This document shows, one piece after another, positions 59,845 to 64,000 of a DNA stretch of 64,000 bases (position 1 is the stretch's first letter; every line of letters starts with the position of its first letter). A program made the position numbers and the translations under genes. Source of the DNA: Pelargonium nanum (Eukaryota > Streptophyta > Magnoliopsida > Geraniales > Geraniaceae); NCBI GenBank assembly GCA_036897485.1, contig JAYMTF010000014.1:1-64000 (forward strand), read 5' to 3'. Under the pieces are notes generated by a model that saw only the letters and a list, made by a program, of their open reading frames with translations, was not told where the DNA came from and did not search any database.

Positions 59845-62800
59845 ATGTACAAGAATCAAGTACGAGGAGGAGGAGGGTGTGATCTTGGGTACGCTGAAAC
59901 TGACCCTTCGGGCCGCTATAGTCGAGTAAGTTTTCGGTTTGTTTATTTACATGAAAAGATGTGATCTTGCTTGATTGTTGTTGAAGAAATTAGTTTTGTT
60001 GTGATGCAGTTGATGTGTGAGTTCAAATCTTATTGTGGTATCGTGTTTTGGATTAGAAACTAAAATTGGGTTTTTGAATTTGGTGTTTATAGTACGTGTT
60101 TGGATCTTTTTTCCAAGTATTCGTGATTAATTGTGAAGAAAAGTGGGTGATAGTCTTAGAAATGGTCCTAACAAGCTAGTGTTGTTGTGAGGCAATTGAT
60201 GTGTGAGTTCAAATCTTATCGTGTTTTGGATTAGGAACTAAAATTGGGTTTTTGAATTTTATAGTATGTGTTTCAATCTTTAATCAAGTATTTCGAATTG
60301 ATTGTCGTTGAAGAAAAGTGGGTGATGAGTCTTAGAAATGGTCCTGACAAATTAGTTTTGTTGTGATGCAATTGTTGTGTGAGGTCAAATCTTATTGTGG
60401 TATCGTGTTTGGTATTAGAAATTAAAATTGGGTTTTCGAATTTGGTGTTTATAGTACGTGTTTCGATCTTTATTCAAGTATTCTTGATTGTTCTTGAAGA
60501 AAAGTAGGTGATGAGTCTAAGAAATGGTCCTCATAAATTAGTGTTGTGATGGAATTGATGTGTGAGTTCAAATCTTATTTATGGTATATGGAAATTGAGG
60601 AATCGTGTTTTGGATTAGAAACTAAAATTAGGTTTTCAAATTTGGTGTTTATAATTATAGTACATGTTTTGATCTTGATTGTTCTTCAAGAAAAGTGGGT
60701 CATGACTCATGAGTCTATGAATTGGTTCTTATAAATTAGTGTTGTGATGCAATTGATGTGTGAGTTCAAAAATCTTATTAGTGGTATATGGAAATTGAGG
60801 GATGGTTTTGGATTAGGATCTAAAATTTGGTTTTCAAATTCAGTATTTATAGTACTTGTTTTGATCTTGATTGAATGTTCTTTGAGAAAAGTGGTCGTGA
60901 GTCCAATAAATGGTCCTAAAAAATTTGCAGTGTGGTGTGATTAATATCTTGAGATCAAATCTTATTGACGGTACATGAAATTTGAGGATTCCGTGGTTTG
61001 TGTTGGAAACTTATTGCTAGTTTGTGAAAATTGGGTTTTTTAATTCGGTGTTTATGGTACATGTTTCAATCTTTATTCATGTATTCTTGCTTAGTGGTAT
61101 ATGAAACATGTTTCAATCTTGGATCTGAAACTTGTTTCTATTATGTGAAAAATGGGTTTTTGAATTCGGTGTTTACAAGTTCCCATTGATGTCTGAATTT
61201 GCTAGACGATGGGTCAACCTCCATGTGACAAATTGTTTGATATAAAATGAACAATTTGCCACCAAACACAACTAGACTTTTTCTCATTTTTGGCACAAGA
61301 CAAGTAGTTAAAAGTTTTTGTCCCTTCAATAGACCGAAGAGGCTAACTGTTTTGTTGTGGGAATTTTGTGACAAGGGAAGTTTTGTTAATACAATAAAAT
61401 CATTTTACTATTCGAATTTTCTATTTGTTTTGTCACGAGTTGATTTATTAGTTTTTAATTAGAACCATGAATATTGATTTTGCAGTTCCGGGACGTTCTT
61501 GGCAAAGGAGCCATGAAGACTGTGTATAGAGCATTTGATGAAGTCCTCGGAATGGAAGTGGCTTGGAACCAAGTCAAGCTCAATGACATTTTCCGCTCGC
61601 CAGAAGAATTGCATCGCCTTTATTCCGAGGTTCACCTCCTCAAGAACCTCAACCACGAATCCATCATCAAATTCTACGCATCTTGGATTAATGTTGAGAG
61701 GAGAACCTTCAATTTCATCACCGAAATGTTCACCTCCGGGACCCTCAGAGAGTAATCATACACACGAACTCTTAAGTTTCGCAATTTGAGCATAAGCGTT
61801 TTGTAGTATGTGTGCTTAATTTGATTGAAATGATGTAGGTATAGACAAAGATACCAGCGAGTTGATATCCGGGCAGTGAAGAACTGGGCACGCCAAATCT
61901 TACGTGGCATTGCGTATTTGCACGCTCATGATCCTCCGGTGATACACAGAGACCTAAAGTGCGATAACATATTCGTCAATGGCCATCTTGGGCAAGTCAA
62001 GATCGGTGATCTTGGCCTAGCAGCTATTCTTCGTGATTCTCAGCATGCCCACAGTGTCATAGGTAATGATCTCTCGTCAAATGTTGCTTAGAAATAACAC
62101 GATTTCTCTTTACGCACGTGTTTTGATCGTAATTGCTTCGTTAAAATCTACCAGGCACACCCGAATTCATGGCACCGGAGCTATATGAAGAGGAGTACAA
62201 TGAGCTCGTAGATGTATATTCCTTCGGAATGTGCATGTTAGAGATGCTCACTTCTGAATACCCATATAGCGAGTGCTCTAACCCGGCCCAAATCTACAAG
62301 AAAGTTACTTCGGTACGATATGTAGATTCATTGTGATTGCTTTCGGTCACTTGTGAATTGGGGTCGGGTTAAATTTTACCTATAACATATCACGTCATTC
62401 AAGTTTTACTAGGCATGCTATAGATTCATTCGACATTGTGATTTTGGTCCCATGTGAATTGGTTTCGGGTTAAATTACTTAAAACACATTGCCTCATTCA
62501 AGTTTAGGTATGCTATAGATTGGGGTCTGGTAAAATTTTAATTAAAACACATCGTGTCATTTAGGTTTAGGTATATGCTATAAGAAAGTTACTTCGGTAT
62601 GCTATAGATTAATAGATCCATTCAACATTGTGATTTTGGTCACTTGTGTATTAGGGCCGGGTTGAATTTTACTTAAAATATATCATGCCGTTCGGTATGA
62701 CTTACAATATGCCGCTTTCTTGGTTATTAGGGGAAGTTACCAAAAGCATACCACCAGATTCAAGACCTCGAAGCTCGAGAATTTGTTGGGAAATGCTTAG

Positions 62801-64000
62801 AGAATGTTTCAAAGAGACCATCAGCCCAGGATCTCCTGAATGACCCGTTTTTGGCGACCAATGAAAGCGAGGTTTTGCCTATTCCCATAGTCCCGAATTA
62901 TGAATCCGATCCCAACGAAACAGACGCAGAATTGCCCACCGATCCAAATGAGAGAAACACGGATATGATCATCACCGGAAGCATGAGGCCGGGAGTTGAT
63001 AATACAATCTTTCTCAAAGTCCACCTTGCTAACCTAGGCGGTATATTTTTTCCTCAAATCTTGTTTCATTACCATGACTTGAAGAGTTTAGTCGAGTTGC
63101 TAATGATGTTGAATTAAACAGGCCGTGCTAGGAATGTCTACTTCCCGTTCTGCATTCTGAGCGACACTCCAATCGATGTGGCAACGGAGATGGTGTCAGA
63201 ATTAGATATCGTCGATTGGGATCCAAATGAGCTCGCCATGATGATAGAGGAAGAGGTCCTTTCTTTGGTACCGGATTGGAACTATGCGCAGCGTAGTAGT
63301 TTCAGCTTGTACGAAGATGAATATGATGGAACTAACCATCCTTTCTATGCTGCCTCGTCCAGCTCTTCCTCCCACGGGACTCAGTATCTTCGAGAGAACA
63401 TTGCAGTTCCCGATCAAGCCTGGCTTCTAGGTACGTACAACGATTCGAAATTGTTAACATTACTTGAATGACATGATTTGTTGAGAATATGTTTCTACTG
63501 ATAGACAGTTAATTAAAAGTAACTAACTCACTGTATTGTCCACAAACATATGACAATCCTTAAGTTTAGTTGCTCCATTATTCCATTTTTATTGAAAAGA
63601 CCGTTTTACCCCTTATATACTCTTAAATTTTCACCTCGGACCCCCAAATTAAAATAAAAAACTGCAAAACATGTGATGAGAGAGGGTATGAATATTCACT
63701 TAAAACTAATTGACAAAATGGATTGATTGAACTTAGGGTTTGTTAAATGTTGTGTAAAATTCCTTAGATTACACTTCTATTGCATTCTGATAGGCGATTT
63801 ATCAATACATTGTCTATATGAGTTAAACTTATGAAAATACAAGAACATACATTGAATCAAATCGCTTTACCATTGTTAACGCAGAAGGATTGTACGCTCT
63901 CGATGACACGAGCTCTCAAAGCTCGCTTAACTCCCACAACTACTCCAATGCCAATTACTCATCGGGAGACGAAGACGAGTATGAACCAACCCTAAGAGTG
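59845..64000 (+). CDS. WNK5: WNK (with-no-lysine) protein kinase, WNK5-like, cut by the window end
   Basis: Exons seen: 59845-59925, 61486-61751, 61839-62062, 62155-62312, 62731-63040, 63122-63430 and 63885 to the edge, all in frame across GT-AG introns, 488 codons so far. The kinase domain shows the WNK hallmark: the ATP-binding lysine is Lys38 in GKGAMKTVY, and the usual lysine position reads VAWN (52-55). HRDLKCDN (HRD 152-154), [10 protein letters not shown] and [13 protein letters not shown] follow. After the kinase comes the PF2-like autoinhibitory region ([19 protein letters not shown]...NVYFPF). The start MYKNQ and many internal blocks match Arabidopsis WNK5 better than WNK4. Plant WNKs act in flowering time, osmotic and ABA signalling. 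Introns 1 and 4 carry tandem arrays. Confidence 0.93.
59990..61130. repeat. Six-copy tandem repeat in WNK intron 1, 176-199 bp period
   Basis: GTGTGAGTTCAAATCTTAT (or variants) starts at about 60015, 60200, 60377, 60559, 60758 and 60950. Between anchors each unit has AAACTAAAATTGGGTTTT, TGGTGTTTATAGTACGTGTT and AAGAAAAGTGGGTGATGAG blocks. Divergence increases in the last unit. Confidence 0.9.
62313..62720. repeat. Tandem repeat in WNK intron 4 that copies an exon end
   Basis: ATGCTATAGATT and GGTCGGGTTAAATTTTA-type blocks recur three to four times at about 95-120 bp spacing. One unit (62582-62596) repeats AAGAAAGTTACTTCG, the last 15 bases of exon 4, followed by GTATGC, so the exon border with its splice donor was duplicated into the intron. 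Confidence 0.8.

Overview
This window is nuclear DNA from a flowering plant, almost certainly a core eudicot. Genes are split by GT-AG introns, spacer DNA is AT-rich, and SINEs, MITEs and a LINE are scattered through it. All seven multi-exon gene models, plus one broken gene, encode proteins of well-known plant families. Splice sites were assigned by eye from reading-frame continuity, so exon ends are predictions.

Layout. 3.5-12.1 kb holds three tandem minus-strand genes for type-1 non-specific lipid-transfer proteins (LTPs). The first two look intact; the third carries a 41-bp near-palindromic insertion that breaks its frame. 13.8-17.9 kb (minus) is a seven-exon MACPF-domain gene. 19.9-22.9 kb (minus) is a six-exon Raf-like kinase gene. 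26.4-29.9 kb (minus) is a two-exon MATE transporter gene. 30-37 kb is AT-rich spacer with no gene that I can see, followed by a young 5'-truncated L1-type LINE at 36.95-38.42 kb. 40.1-44.0 kb (minus) is a nine-exon gene for a small type I membrane protein. 48.1-56.2 kb (plus) is a nine-exon nucleotidyltransferase gene of the PAP/OAS1 type. 59.8 kb to the window end (plus) is the start of a WNK kinase gene resembling Arabidopsis WNK5.

Repeats. One hAT-type MITE family (ends TAGAGCTGNCAATT, about 210-255 bp when whole, 8-bp target duplications recognisable in several copies) has at least 15 complete or partial copies here, including one in every intron over 300 bp of the nucleotidyltransferase gene. 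A second signature is local tandem duplication: arrays of 60-500 bp units, 2-6 copies each, sit in introns and spacers of most loci, and one array has copied an exon end together with its splice donor.

The genes are not an operon and share no single pathway. LTP (cuticle and apoplast lipids), MACPF and MATE families all have reported roles in surface, defence or stress biology, but the linkage is best read as ancestral gene order. From memory, Arabidopsis chromosome 3 carries LTP12, LTP5, a PAP/OAS1 protein gene and WNK5 close together, and chromosome 5 carries LTP10 near the closest Raf-like kinase. I found nothing that I would call a previously undescribed system. The oddities most worth checking are the LTP insertion, the MITE load, the intron tandem arrays and a probable GC-AG intron.
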